Assembly: GCA_934277645.1 (NCBI GenBank)
Contig: CAKQUX010000001.1
Coordinates: 62,001-126,000, forward strand
Direction: 5' to 3'
Length of the DNA stretch: 64,000 nucleotides
From: an uncultured Clostridia bacterium
GTDB taxonomy: Bacteria; Bacillota; Clostridia; Christensenellales; CAG-917
A program made the position numbers and the translations under genes. A model generated the notes under the pieces. That model saw only the letters and a program-made list of their open reading frames with translations. It did no database searches and was not told where the DNA came from. Shown piece by piece: positions 41,101 to 49,226 of the stretch (its first letter is position 1; each line of letters starts with the position of its first letter).

Positions 41101-42240
41101 TTTGTAAACGTTTTCAAACTCGATTTTCACCTTTTCGTTTTTGGAAACTTTCTGCCCGTCAAGCGCAATCGGCTTTAAGACCTTTTTGTTGAAGAAAGTA
41201 TAACACCAATACAAATCGGCTTCGCTTTCCGCATTAGAATGGGTTATATATCCGTTTGAGTATTCGTCAAGGCTGAAAACCGTTCCCTTATCTCCATACC
41301 AAACTCCGAGAACGTCTTCGCCCGCCGCCTTTATGGCTTTTAAGCTATCTGCCGTATATACGAAACTTATCGACGCTTTTTCGCTTGTCGGTTCAAAAGC
41401 GTTCGCAAAATTTATAATAGAATTGTCGTATTTGTTTTCGACCGCAATTTCATAAATTTCCGATTTAATTCGGTTTATCGAATCTTCCGAAACGCATATC
41501 TTGATGTTTTTATTCATATCGGTCAATGCGGAGTAATTTACGAATTCATAGTCGCTTGCCTTAATCGTAACGCTGTCAACCGTGTCTGTAAATATAGCGC
41601 AGTTTATTTTAGATACTTTTTTGCCGTTAAAGGTTTCGCCTATTGTAGCAACGTTTCCGCCTTTACCCTCAAAACCGACGGCAGTATAAGTGTCCGTATC
41701 TTTGTCGTATTCATAACTGACGACACGCGCGTTAAAGCCTTGACCCGTAAAGCCGTCTTTGAACATAAAATATGAATAGAATGCGGCAAAAGCCGTAAAT
41801 ATCGTCAAAACTACTATGGCAAATATCTTCAAGCCGCGTCCAATCTTTGCCGAACTTACGGCAGAAAGAACTATGGCGACAGCCGATACGACGTGTACGG
41901 CAATAAACAACGCCATTGCCATTATCGTTATAAACGCCACCGAGCTTAAAAGCGTAGTTTGTAACAAATACGCAAACCACAACACGGTTACGCCGAAAGC
42001 GTACGACAACGTGTAAAACAAGCTATATCCGAAACGAAAATTCGACACGGTCGCAATCACGAAGAATCCGACGTCGAGCAAAAGCATAATCGCAGGAATT
42101 ATATAATATGCGTAGCCAAAGCCGCTGACGGCAAGCGACGATATAACAAACAAGTCAACGATAAACGCCAACGCGACTCCGATAAGTACAAAGCCTTTAA
42201 ATCCGTTTAATTTCTTTTCCGTATAAGTTTTAGTTTTCAT
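38167..42240 (-). CDS. Polytopic membrane protein with about nine MBG/Ig-like repeats (operon gene 4)
   Basis: 1357 residues. Residues ~10-165 contain about five to six transmembrane helices (FVLIGVALAFIVDLFVISSL, IIPAIMLLLDVGFFVIA and others). An unassigned domain spans ~180-550. From ~555 to ~1270 about nine repeats of ~75-85 residues follow, each with the pattern W..tsFVYNG..q.PtA...G..., then N.G.Y.A.a....NY..., ending in a short I-P strand; this is the MBG-type immunoglobulin-like module of bacterial surface proteins. A final related domain ends the chain. The ATG at 42240 is preferred over GTG at 42246, since AGGTGAG is then properly spaced. Presumably outside-facing; its joint operon with a helicase is unexpected. 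Confidence 0.82.
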   Translation of the reverse strand: MKTKTYTEKKLNGFKGFVLIGVALAFIVDLFVISSLAVSGFGYAYYIIPAIMLLLDVGFFVIATVSNFRFGYSLFYTLSYAFGVTVLWFAYLLQTTLLSSVAFITIMAMALFIAVHVVSAVAIVLSAVSSAKIGRGLKIFAIVVLTIFTAFAAFYSYFMFKDGFTGQGFNARVVSYEYDKDTDTYTAVGFEGKGGNVATIGETFNGKKVSKINCAIFTDTVDSVTIKASDYEFVNYSALTDMNKNIKICVSEDSINRIKSEIYEIAVENKYDNSIINFANAFEPTSEKASISFVYTADSLKAIKAAGEDVLGVWYGDKGTVFSLDEYSNGYITHSNAESEADLYWCYTFFNKKVLKPIALDGQKVSKNEKVKIEFENVYKISLTNGNDNLYRLPTSVSSVQIGTEFKGGRYVTLSTADKFLSSLPSRNGFSVVYTTDDKVINSLSETLKSKDSDLIISPEWSLNSPTIKGIKTDASSYVYGDNVIFSGEATAPIDGMSLKYNWKKGDALLNEANSFTKTNVKPTESGSYTLTVTAYGTNTSLTSVASKTINVAIGKKKLDFNWTLPANMFYSGTNKSVYCTYDSTQVINGDGIQFDCSLTTVKDAGNYVSKVTLKGDCADLYVLTNTATKSFTINPYTATLNWSTSSFVYNGAIQVPTAKFYGVGGDGELVANVLGATSKNVGGYSAIATTDNLNYKFSNANYDYAIVPKELNYTWGATSFVFNGKPQAPAVTLSGLVSGDSAVAKVGGAETNAKNGYTATIIGVDNSNYTISGQPNVSFDIAPLEKSVVWENLSFVYDKTAKLPKAYYENVFGTKITLKVEASGDNVNAGSFSATASEITTDENYTLTNLSQDAIEIAKKSLTLSWSNVSLTFNGEEQKPTATLNGVISGDVASVTLTINEGESVRAGNYTAVASITSDNYSLVAASKEYVISKKNVTAVWENLAVEYNGAEQKPTAHYIDVNGGNIELAVTASGDCINVGEYSVEAALADTNYDLSGGSKTLTISPAVITISWTGGGESHSFEFSGTVPGIVGEGLSATISGGVIGSDVVEIMVSMSDKYTVGSYTATATIKGEQSNYVISSDCKTCAYTITPVIVDIIWGTTSFVYDGLNHRPEKPHYNDIGGNAVELSVIGDLAQNVGEYEVTAGDITNENYVTNETTKKCSFSIVPASGTVSWTIAKTYYYDYGNEIDVVLSATFECVTTKPYATTLSSSNPSDGLMIEILGGAVVNAGSYTAKVTLSNGNFKISSNETFTFEVKALPVALGFTVGDVSKTVDEIKSDGLTKAEASELMASYVYGDDVNLSAIVKFMDADGTEVVASDLQVGNTYKIVIASLSDDNYIANAASTNIEFTVKE

Positions 42241-42246
42241 AACCAC

Positions 42247-43872
42247 TCACCTCACCATACGAACGGGATTTTTTAAATAGCCGTTTTTCATAATTCCTAG
42301 TTTGTTGAAAATCCATTTTTTGTTGCCTATCATAAACAACAATATTTCTTCGTCTTCGATGCAATATTTTCTCTTAAACAAAGAAAAGAGTCTTACGCTT
42401 AGCGGAAGTATTTCGCGATACTTTTTGTAAGTTTTCGCCGCCAAAACAAGCGATGCCGAGTTGCGCAAATCGAATTTAAGGCAAGTCGGACAACGGTCGG
42501 TTTCTCCGACGTACTTTCTGCCGCAAACGGGACAAACTTTAACGTCTTCTCTTTTTGCAAGCACTACGTCGCCTGCTCTGTCTTTTGCAATGACAAGCTC
42601 TTTTGTGAAGCACTTTTCACCGCTCGGCAAAGTGTAAATAATCTCCGGATAAGGACAATTTTTGCATTTATAAACCGTTTCGCCGTCCACTGTAAATTCG
42701 GTTGCGTTTGTCGCGCAACGGCATCTCGAACAACCGTTCGCGCCGGCTCTGACGTTTTCGGGACAAGAAATAGTCATTTGATGCTTTGAAAAATGCTTGC
42801 TGTTCAAAATTTCGACTATTTGTTCATCGCTAAGCCCCAAATTGCCCTTGTTCACGTCGATGAACACGGATTTTCTTTCATCGCCGACCTTATATCTGAT
42901 TTCATTGCTTACGATAAGCATTTTTCCGCAATCCAGACATTGCATATTAAGGCTGTTGTTAAGCCCCACGTTAATTCTGAATCTCGGTTTTCCGTTTTCA
43001 ACAAGGTCGAACGTATAACTTTTAAGCACAACGTGCGTAATGCCCTTTACTTCGATTTCGTTGCAGTATAAAACTACGTCGTCGTGCTTGGAATTACGCA
43101 AAAGGTCGCTTATAGCGGTTTCTTTTTCGCTGTAATACAGATAATCGCCGAAATTGTTTCTCGCTTTACTCTTTTCAATGCAGTCCGAAAGCGCATTCAA
43201 AGCCGTGTCGATAATTGCCGCGCCGCTAAGCGACTTTTTGGCGTCCGTCACGGTTTCGGTTGTTACGTTTTTCAAAAAGTTTTCGATTTCGCTCGCAAGT
43301 TTTTTTGGAATTGGAATGAAATTTTCGCCGTTTTTCTTGAAATAAACCTTGCAAAGCGCAGGTACGGGCGCGCCTGTGCCGCCGTTAAGACCGACTCGCA
43401 TAGATACGGCATAAAAATCTTCGCCGCTCTTTTTAGACATTTCGCAAACCGAATATGCTTCAAGCGGCTTATTCGGGAAAAACGTAGTAAGCAATTTTTC
43501 TTTCACGTCTTCCGCATCGATTTCGGAATCGCCGTCAATAGGAGCGTACTCTATGACGGGATAAGTTTTATGATAAAGTTTTGCGACTTCGCTTACAAGC
43601 TCTATCCATTTTGAACTTAAATCGCCGAGCGTTGCGTTTTCCCTTATGCCCTTAAACCAGCTTGCGCCGTTTGGCGTCATAGAAACGGTTTCGGCTTTTT
43701 GCGAAAAACTTCCGGACAGCAATAAAAACTCGTTATCGCCGTAAACGATATTATCTCCGTTAAGTTTTATGCCGAGCTTAGCATTTAAAACGCTTCCGAA
43801 GGAACTGCCTATTAAAGCGCATACGCTTTTAAATGCGCGCTCGTGTATTTTTTCAACGTAAATAGTAGCCAT
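42247..43872 (-). CDS. Multi-zinc-ribbon protein of unknown function (operon gene 3)
   Basis: 541 residues, not assignable to a family. The first ~300 residues are alpha/beta without a motif I know. The second half has at least three metal-binding knuckle groups: MQCLDCGKML, then CPENVRAGANGCSRCRCA, YKCKNCPYPE and KVCPVCGRKYVGETDRCPTC, i.e. 11 or more cysteines in CxxC pairs. A basic C-terminus follows (SLFKRKYCIEDEE, KNPVRMVR). The ATG overlaps the helicase stop by one base (TAATG), implying fixed stoichiometry with the helicase. Nucleic-acid or protein binding is inference. Confidence 0.8.
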   Translation of the reverse strand: MATIYVEKIHERAFKSVCALIGSSFGSVLNAKLGIKLNGDNIVYGDNEFLLLSGSFSQKAETVSMTPNGASWFKGIRENATLGDLSSKWIELVSEVAKLYHKTYPVIEYAPIDGDSEIDAEDVKEKLLTTFFPNKPLEAYSVCEMSKKSGEDFYAVSMRVGLNGGTGAPVPALCKVYFKKNGENFIPIPKKLASEIENFLKNVTTETVTDAKKSLSGAAIIDTALNALSDCIEKSKARNNFGDYLYYSEKETAISDLLRNSKHDDVVLYCNEIEVKGITHVVLKSYTFDLVENGKPRFRINVGLNNSLNMQCLDCGKMLIVSNEIRYKVGDERKSVFIDVNKGNLGLSDEQIVEILNSKHFSKHQMTISCPENVRAGANGCSRCRCATNATEFTVDGETVYKCKNCPYPEIIYTLPSGEKCFTKELVIAKDRAGDVVLAKREDVKVCPVCGRKYVGETDRCPTCLKFDLRNSASLVLAAKTYKKYREILPLSVRLFSLFKRKYCIEDEEILLFMIGNKKWIFNKLGIMKNGYLKNPVRMVR

Positions 43873-46709
43873 TATTCCTCCATATCGTTTTCGAGTATTT
43901 TTTGAATACTTGCAACGTTTTTAGCTTCTTTTGTCATACTGTCGCAAAAAACGTATTCGTCGTGTCTGAAATTCCACAATTCCTTGACGTAGGTCGCAAA
44001 CGTTCTTGAATGTATCGGCTTTAGCCTTTCTCCGCATTTAGGACATTCCGCTTCCCAATTTTTATCAAACCTTAAAACGTGCGGCTTCGGATCGCAGGTT
44101 GCATAAACGCAGTTCGAGCAAGATTCGATTGCGTCTTGCGGATTGTCGTAAACGCCGAATTTGCACTTTTCAGGGCAGCCGATTTCGCAAGTTGCGCAAA
44201 TCATAGCAAGATCTGCATCGCCGACGTTTTTATTTTGTAAAGTAGCTCTTCTGACAGGGCAATTTTTGTCTTCGAGTTTTGAGCAATGCACCATAGCGCA
44301 ACGCTTAGTACAGAATACGTTTCTGCTCTTTGCGTCGCTTCCCATAATGCCCTTGCCAAGGTTGCTGACCGAAACACATTCATAGCCCTTGTCCGTTCTT
44401 ATGAAAGTCGAATTGCAACCCGAACACTTGAAGTCGGTCACGCTGATTTCTTCCATTCTCGTGCCGTCGATTCTTCGGCCGTAGGCGTCCTCTCGGCACG
44501 CTTCGGTCGCGTCGCAATACAACTTAGGCGAATTGCTCTTTTTATAGTTTTCGTAGTCTTCGAGCGAAAACAATCTGACGTTTCCGCACCCCGGCACAGG
44601 ACAACGAACGGCAACCATTTTTTCATTGTTGCTACCGGCAATTATCGTCGCGTCCGAACTATCGCTTGTCATAAGTCCGATTCTCGTAAAATAAGCAAGA
44701 GCGTAACCTTCGAGTTCTCTCATATCCGCCAGCGAATAAATCTTTACGTCGTTTCTCTGTCCCAAACGATATACACGCCCTATTCTCTGACTCATCGCAA
44801 GAGGGTCGGACGTAACTTCGAAGTTTACGATTATATTGCACTCCTGCAAGTTTGCGCCTTCAGTATAGCAAGCGTCGTGAACAAGCAAAATCGCATTCGG
44901 ACGGCAATTAAACTGCTCGATAACTTCTTCTTTCCTCGCCGCTTCTCCGTGTATAATTCTGCTTGAAAATTCAAGTCCTAATCTGTCCGCCACAACCGAA
45001 CGGGAAGATTCGCTGTTTTCATAATCATAGAAAACGATAATCCTTTCGTTATCGTTATTTCTTAAAATCTTTTTCAAGGCTTCGAGCTTGTTTTCGAAAG
45101 CCGATTTGTTTTTATCGTAAAACACAAATTTGTTATCGACTTCGACAGGCGAATTTTCAAATTGCGCCCAATAATATCTTATCGCGCCTCTTCTCCTGAT
45201 TCCGTTCCAAGTAAAGTTGTCTTCAACAACGCCCTGTTTTTCAAATATACGCTTGTCGAAAAGCATTTGAGCAAGCGACGCCGAAATGGATTTGTTTACA
45301 GGTTTAAATTTCGAGACGTAACCCATAAGAGCATACGCCTTATCACCTTGCGCAACGGCAATTTCGCCGTCATCTCTGAAATAGGCGTTTACGTCGTCGT
45401 TTGCAAGCCCTTCGATTGCTATTTGATTTTTCGGACATGCAGACGGAGCAAAATAGAAGTTGATAATCTTTTTATCGACGTTTCTTCTGTTAGCCTGTCT
45501 TATCATTATCGAACGGAGAACGCCGTTGTGATAGGCGTTTGCAACGCTCTTTGAAATAGCTCTTTTTCTGTCAAAACCTATTTCGACAAAATCATCGACA
45601 AAACCCCACTTTTCGCCGTCGGACATTGCCATAAACTTGTCGAAATCAACGCCTTTTTCTTTTAAATATTCTTTAAATTCGCCCGAAAAACGAGAATCGG
45701 TCGTGCATAAATCGATTTTTACTTTCTTTATAAATTCCATAACCGTCGTTGCGCGGTGACAAATGAAATTCAAATAATAATCGTGTTCTTTCCGATATTC
45801 GTCACTTCTTAAATCGTCGGTATCTTTCAAAAAGTCGTCGGGGTTGCCGCCTTTACAGCGAATAAAATACCAAAGCCTGAACATATTTGCAAGGTTGCCC
45901 GAATGAGGCGTTGCCGAAAGAAGTAAACAATAAGTAGTTCCGAAACTCTTTTTCAAAGCCATCATCGACGATAAAAGATAAAGAGCTTTTGCGCCGTTTC
46001 CCTTTTCTTCGCAAAGATGATGCGCTTCATCTACGACGATAACGTCAAAAAGCACGTCGTTTTGATATTGTCCGCTTCCCTTTTTCCACTTAACAAAATT
46101 TTCGTAAGATACGATTATGGCTTTTTTCGGTCTGAAAATGTCTTTTCCGTTAAGATTTATAACTTCAAAATCTTCACGATTGTTAAACAACTTGTTTACG
46201 TCGTCTTCGAGCTTGAAAAGTTGTCCTTTTCCTAAACCGAATTTGTTTTCTATTACGTCCACCCAGCTATCGTAAACCTGCTCGGGAACGATGATAAGCA
46301 TATTTTTTATAACGCCGCGCGCGGCAAGTTCGCTAAGCACAACGCCCGCCTCAAAAGTTTTTCCGCTTCCCACGACGTCCGCAAGCAAGCCGAAACCGCG
46401 AAGCGCTTTCAAAAAGTTTTCCGCCGCCTTTTTCTGGTGTTCCTTTATGACCGTTCCGCGTTCGTGAATGCTGCTGTCGTATTGAATTCCGTATTCGCCG
46501 CTCGATTCGGTTTTTGCGTATTTCGACAAATCTATTTTAAGTCCCGAAAAATCGTCGTACTTGTCAAGTTCTTCGACAAGCGGATTCATCTTCTGAATTT
46601 CCTTGTCAAAACCTACGACGTCATCGCCGAAATTCGACCTTTGGGTATTTTTTTTGTCCTCGCTGAAAGGTTCGCCTATAAACTCTACCCTGAATTTTTC
46701 GTCACTCAT
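43872..46709 (-). CDS. SNF2/RapA-type helicase with cysteine-rich C-terminal domain (operon gene 2)
   Basis: A 945-residue superfamily-2 ATPase. Motif I is GLLADVVGSGKTFEAGVVL (~107-125; RapA/DrmD-like proteins read LADEVGLGKTIEAG), motif II VIVVDEAHH (~224-231), motif III LLLSATPHSGN (~263-272). The second RecA lobe (~550-660) has RIIVFYDYENSES, ILLVHDACYTEGANLQ and motif VI MSQRIGRVYRLGQ with both arginines. From ~700 to ~920 there are 21 cysteines, including CATCEIGCPEKC and ECPKCGERL, not typical of SNF2 proteins. The ATG at 46709 follows GGAG by nine bases and stands eight bases after the Hsp70-like gene; longer starts would overlap that gene. DNA translocation is likely; purpose unknown. 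Confidence 0.92.
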   Translation of the reverse strand: MSDEKFRVEFIGEPFSEDKKNTQRSNFGDDVVGFDKEIQKMNPLVEELDKYDDFSGLKIDLSKYAKTESSGEYGIQYDSSIHERGTVIKEHQKKAAENFLKALRGFGLLADVVGSGKTFEAGVVLSELAARGVIKNMLIIVPEQVYDSWVDVIENKFGLGKGQLFKLEDDVNKLFNNREDFEVINLNGKDIFRPKKAIIVSYENFVKWKKGSGQYQNDVLFDVIVVDEAHHLCEEKGNGAKALYLLSSMMALKKSFGTTYCLLLSATPHSGNLANMFRLWYFIRCKGGNPDDFLKDTDDLRSDEYRKEHDYYLNFICHRATTVMEFIKKVKIDLCTTDSRFSGEFKEYLKEKGVDFDKFMAMSDGEKWGFVDDFVEIGFDRKRAISKSVANAYHNGVLRSIMIRQANRRNVDKKIINFYFAPSACPKNQIAIEGLANDDVNAYFRDDGEIAVAQGDKAYALMGYVSKFKPVNKSISASLAQMLFDKRIFEKQGVVEDNFTWNGIRRRGAIRYYWAQFENSPVEVDNKFVFYDKNKSAFENKLEALKKILRNNDNERIIVFYDYENSESSRSVVADRLGLEFSSRIIHGEAARKEEVIEQFNCRPNAILLVHDACYTEGANLQECNIIVNFEVTSDPLAMSQRIGRVYRLGQRNDVKIYSLADMRELEGYALAYFTRIGLMTSDSSDATIIAGSNNEKMVAVRCPVPGCGNVRLFSLEDYENYKKSNSPKLYCDATEACREDAYGRRIDGTRMEEISVTDFKCSGCNSTFIRTDKGYECVSVSNLGKGIMGSDAKSRNVFCTKRCAMVHCSKLEDKNCPVRRATLQNKNVGDADLAMICATCEIGCPEKCKFGVYDNPQDAIESCSNCVYATCDPKPHVLRFDKNWEAECPKCGERLKPIHSRTFATYVKELWNFRHDEYVFCDSMTKEAKNVASIQKILENDMEE

Positions 46710-46717
46710 AAAATCTC

Positions 46718-48652
46718 CTACCCTTGAACCGTATCGAACGAATGAACGTTTGTGAACGATACCGTTATATCTTTTTTGTAAACCGAACGGGCAACGCCGT
46801 TTTTGCATCGTATGTACATTTTGCCGTAATTTTCCGCCGCCGTCTCTATATAAGGCGTAGCTCTGCCCGTGTCGTCGACTTTAATGCCTTCATAAAAATA
46901 AAATTCGGCATTTTCGTCTCTTTCTACGACTTCGCTTCCGTCATAATACAATTTTATATTCGAGTCTTCGCCGCCGGAAACGACTTTAAGCGATAAATCG
47001 TCTTCCGCATGCCGCCTTGTTGTTGTTCCGCTTGAACCGACGACAAGAGTTTTTCCGTCATAAAGCACGTTTTTATATTTTCGTAACGAAGGAATATTTC
47101 TTGAATCGTTATCGATTTCTTCAGGCGTACAAATGCAGCTGTACATTTCCTCCCCGTCGATTTTTACGCCTTTAAGCCGCAACTTGGTAACGAAAGTGTT
47201 TTCTTTAGAATTTAAAATCGCGCCACGCGATGCGAATATTTTTAGAAGTTTTTTAGAACTGTTTCCGCTCCACGTTGCATAAGACAAACTGAGCATCGTC
47301 TTTACGTCGATATTCCAAGCGGCAATAAGCGCGCCGCCGACAGCCGACGAATACAATGCTTTTTCATTGCTAAGCACAGAAAATCTATCCGACGTTCCGT
47401 CCGAGCTACCGAGCGTAACAATTTTATGACTTAGCCCTGCCGCTAATATACGGTTTTTCATATACGTCAAAAGCCCGTACGTTTCTATAAGTCCGCCCGA
47501 CAAAATTATTTTTGTAACGGCTCTGTTAATAGGTCTTTTAAGTTCGCCGATGATATAATTCGCAATTTTGTCGGCAACGGGTATAATTATTTGTCTGAAC
47601 TCGTCTTTTGTTATCACTCGTTGAACGATAACTTCTCTATGTATGGAAATAGGCACGCCGTTCGGAAAGAGCGCGCCGTCTTTAAAGCTCATTGCCGCTT
47701 TAAGTCTTTTTATATTTTGCATAAGCAAATACTGCTTTGCAAAAACACTGCTTTCGTAAATATGTCCGCTCTCGCCTTCCGATGGACTGCCGACGGTTTC
47801 ACGAGAATATATAGATTTTTCGATATAATTGTAAATCGCTTCGTCAATGTCAAGACCGCCCAAATCGATAGGTTCGTTATGCCCTTCTACGCCGTCAAGC
47901 AAAATTCCGTGTTTTTCGTCAAACACGGCTTGCGCTACAGAAATGTCTTCTTCGCCCATATCGAAAACAAGACAACTTTCGCCTTTTGCCAAAACACCGA
48001 CTTGACTTGCGTATATACTTATGGCTTTTGTAGACGGCATAACTTTTTTGACGCTGCCGATGCCGAAAGTACGTTCGATTACTCTTTTAATTTCGGCAAC
48101 GTATTCCTTGCCGATTTTAGGCGGATTTACGACGGCAATTTCGAAATCGTCAAATTGTATCGAGCGGCTTTTCGATAAAAGCAATGCTTGCTCGCCGACA
48201 AAATTGCCGACGTAATCGAAAAACTTTTCGACAACCGCTTGCGGCGTAAAACCTTTTGCCGTAAACGTTCTGTTTTTATCGACCTCGGCGGCGAAATCGT
48301 CGAGCATCGTTCTGCGTACGGGAAAATAAAATTTTGGGAAACAGTCGTGATTGAAATAAAAATCGCGGTTAGACTGCGTAGTAGCGTTGTCAATCTTAAA
48401 AGACAAAAGCTCTAACAGGCTCTTTATCTTTACGACCGTCATATAATAATCACCGTTTGTCTTTTGAACTTCCGAACCGTAAAGCCAACTGTTGTCGTTT
48501 TTTTGATAAAACGCAACCGCAGGAATTGCGGCTCTTTTGATAAGGTCGTTCTTTGAAAACTTTCCGTATTCGACCCTATCGCCGTTTCTATAAGCGAAAG
48601 CGATTTTCAAAACGTCGCTCCCCAAATCCAGACAAACGAATAATTTAGACAA
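46718..48652 (-). CDS. Divergent Hsp70/actin-like ATPase (operon gene 1)
   Basis: 644 residues. The actin-like ATPase core is recognisable but diverged from DnaK: phosphate-1 CLDLGSDVLKIAF (~7-19), PSTKAISIYASQ where DnaK has EPTAAALAYG, phosphate-2 LVFDMGEEDISVAQ, IDLGGLDIDEAI, and adenosine motif IILSGGLIETYG (~385). There is no standard DnaK linker and the ~180-residue C-terminus does not look like the DnaK substrate domain. The start is TTG with GGAGAG seven bases upstream. First gene of the five-gene operon, with its own promoter. A role as an ATP-dependent assembly or sensing partner of the helicase is inference. Confidence 0.87.
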   Translation of the reverse strand: MSKLFVCLDLGSDVLKIAFAYRNGDRVEYGKFSKNDLIKRAAIPAVAFYQKNDNSWLYGSEVQKTNGDYYMTVVKIKSLLELLSFKIDNATTQSNRDFYFNHDCFPKFYFPVRRTMLDDFAAEVDKNRTFTAKGFTPQAVVEKFFDYVGNFVGEQALLLSKSRSIQFDDFEIAVVNPPKIGKEYVAEIKRVIERTFGIGSVKKVMPSTKAISIYASQVGVLAKGESCLVFDMGEEDISVAQAVFDEKHGILLDGVEGHNEPIDLGGLDIDEAIYNYIEKSIYSRETVGSPSEGESGHIYESSVFAKQYLLMQNIKRLKAAMSFKDGALFPNGVPISIHREVIVQRVITKDEFRQIIIPVADKIANYIIGELKRPINRAVTKIILSGGLIETYGLLTYMKNRILAAGLSHKIVTLGSSDGTSDRFSVLSNEKALYSSAVGGALIAAWNIDVKTMLSLSYATWSGNSSKKLLKIFASRGAILNSKENTFVTKLRLKGVKIDGEEMYSCICTPEEIDNDSRNIPSLRKYKNVLYDGKTLVVGSSGTTTRRHAEDDLSLKVVSGGEDSNIKLYYDGSEVVERDENAEFYFYEGIKVDDTGRATPYIETAAENYGKMYIRCKNGVARSVYKKDITVSFTNVHSFDTVQG

Positions 48653-48670
48653 AATTCTCTCCTTTTTTAC

Positions 48671-48699
48671 ATTCTATCATTTTAAATCAAAAAACTCAA
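48671..48699 (-). promoter_or_regulatory. Promoter of the five-gene helicase operon
   Basis: Minus strand TTGAGT (48699-48694), 17-base spacer, TAGAAT (48676-48671); leader of only ~12 bases. A TTTACA...TGTAAA inverted repeat lies ~35 bases further upstream (48728-48745). Confidence 0.75.
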
Positions 48700-48850
48700 T
48701 AGTATTTACAAAGAAATAGATTAAATTTTTACATTTTTTGTAAATTTTTAAATATCAATGCCCCATAATATACAATTTCAATCATACAAAAGAAAAGCGG
48801 ACTATGAATAGCAAACGTAATTTGTAATTTATAAAATTATAAAGCAAAAC

Positions 48851-48924
48851 AAAAAACGGACTCTCGTCCGTTTTTTTGTTTTAGCGCTCATACGAGCTTT
48901 GTGTGGAGCTGATGGGGAGATTCG
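48851..48924. repeat. Partial copy of tRNA-Thr 3' end plus terminator (att-like scar)
   Basis: This stretch repeats 49099-49171 almost exactly: terminator hairpin, 25-base spacer, and the last 21 bases of the tRNA (CCA end to within the T loop). Identity stops at TTCG in the T loop, the usual crossover site for tRNA-targeting integrases. The 174 bases between the copies hold no gene; the stretch 48925-48960 continues with unrelated sequence. Confidence 0.9.
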
Positions 48925-49098
48925 TAGGGAGCGAAGCGACTGACTAGCGAGCAAAAATTGTTTTGAATTTTTCTTTATCATTAAAACACAATTAGTTTCG
49001 ATTATTTTATCCTTGCTTTAAGCCTATTTTGCGAGCGTCACGCATTTCGAGCTGTATCGCTTTTTGCTCCACACATAAGCGATGTTAAAGGGTAAAAT

Positions 49099-49124
49099 AA
49101 AAAACGGACAAATGTCCGTTTTTT
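49099..49124 (-). terminator. Terminator of tRNA-Thr
   Basis: Minus strand AACGGAC, loop ATTT, GTCCGTT with flanking A/T runs, 27 bases past the CCA end. A small GCTCGTATGAGC hairpin lies in between. Confidence 0.88.
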
Positions 49125-49150
49125 GTTTTAGCGCTCATACGAGCTTTGTG

Positions 49151-49226
49151 TGGAGCTGATGGGGAGATTCGAACTCCCGACCTATTCATTACGAGTGAAT
49201 CGCTCTACCTGCTGAGCCACACCAGC
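49151..49226 (-). tRNA. tRNA-Thr, anticodon CGT
   Basis: 76 bases with encoded CCA. Acceptor GCTGGTG/CATCAGC, discriminator T, D arm GCTC-AGCAGGTA-GAGC, anticodon stem ATTCA/TGAAT with loop CTCGTAA (anticodon CGT, codon ACG), T arm CGGGA-GTTCGAATC-TCCC. Its 3' end is duplicated to the left. Confidence 0.96.

Noticed and set aside
43084..43614. Open frames opposite the five-gene operon
   Set aside because: They mirror the minus-strand genes, lack start signals and have Arg/Phe-biased composition typical of shadow frames.
37074..48652. DISARM, Druantia or another named helicase defence system
   Set aside because: Only the SNF2-type helicase would fit. The DUF1998, phospholipase D and methyltransferase partners are missing and the other genes have no counterpart.
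37074..49226. Intact prophage or integrative element
   Set aside because: An att-like duplication exists, but there is no integrase, portal, capsid, relaxase or replication gene.
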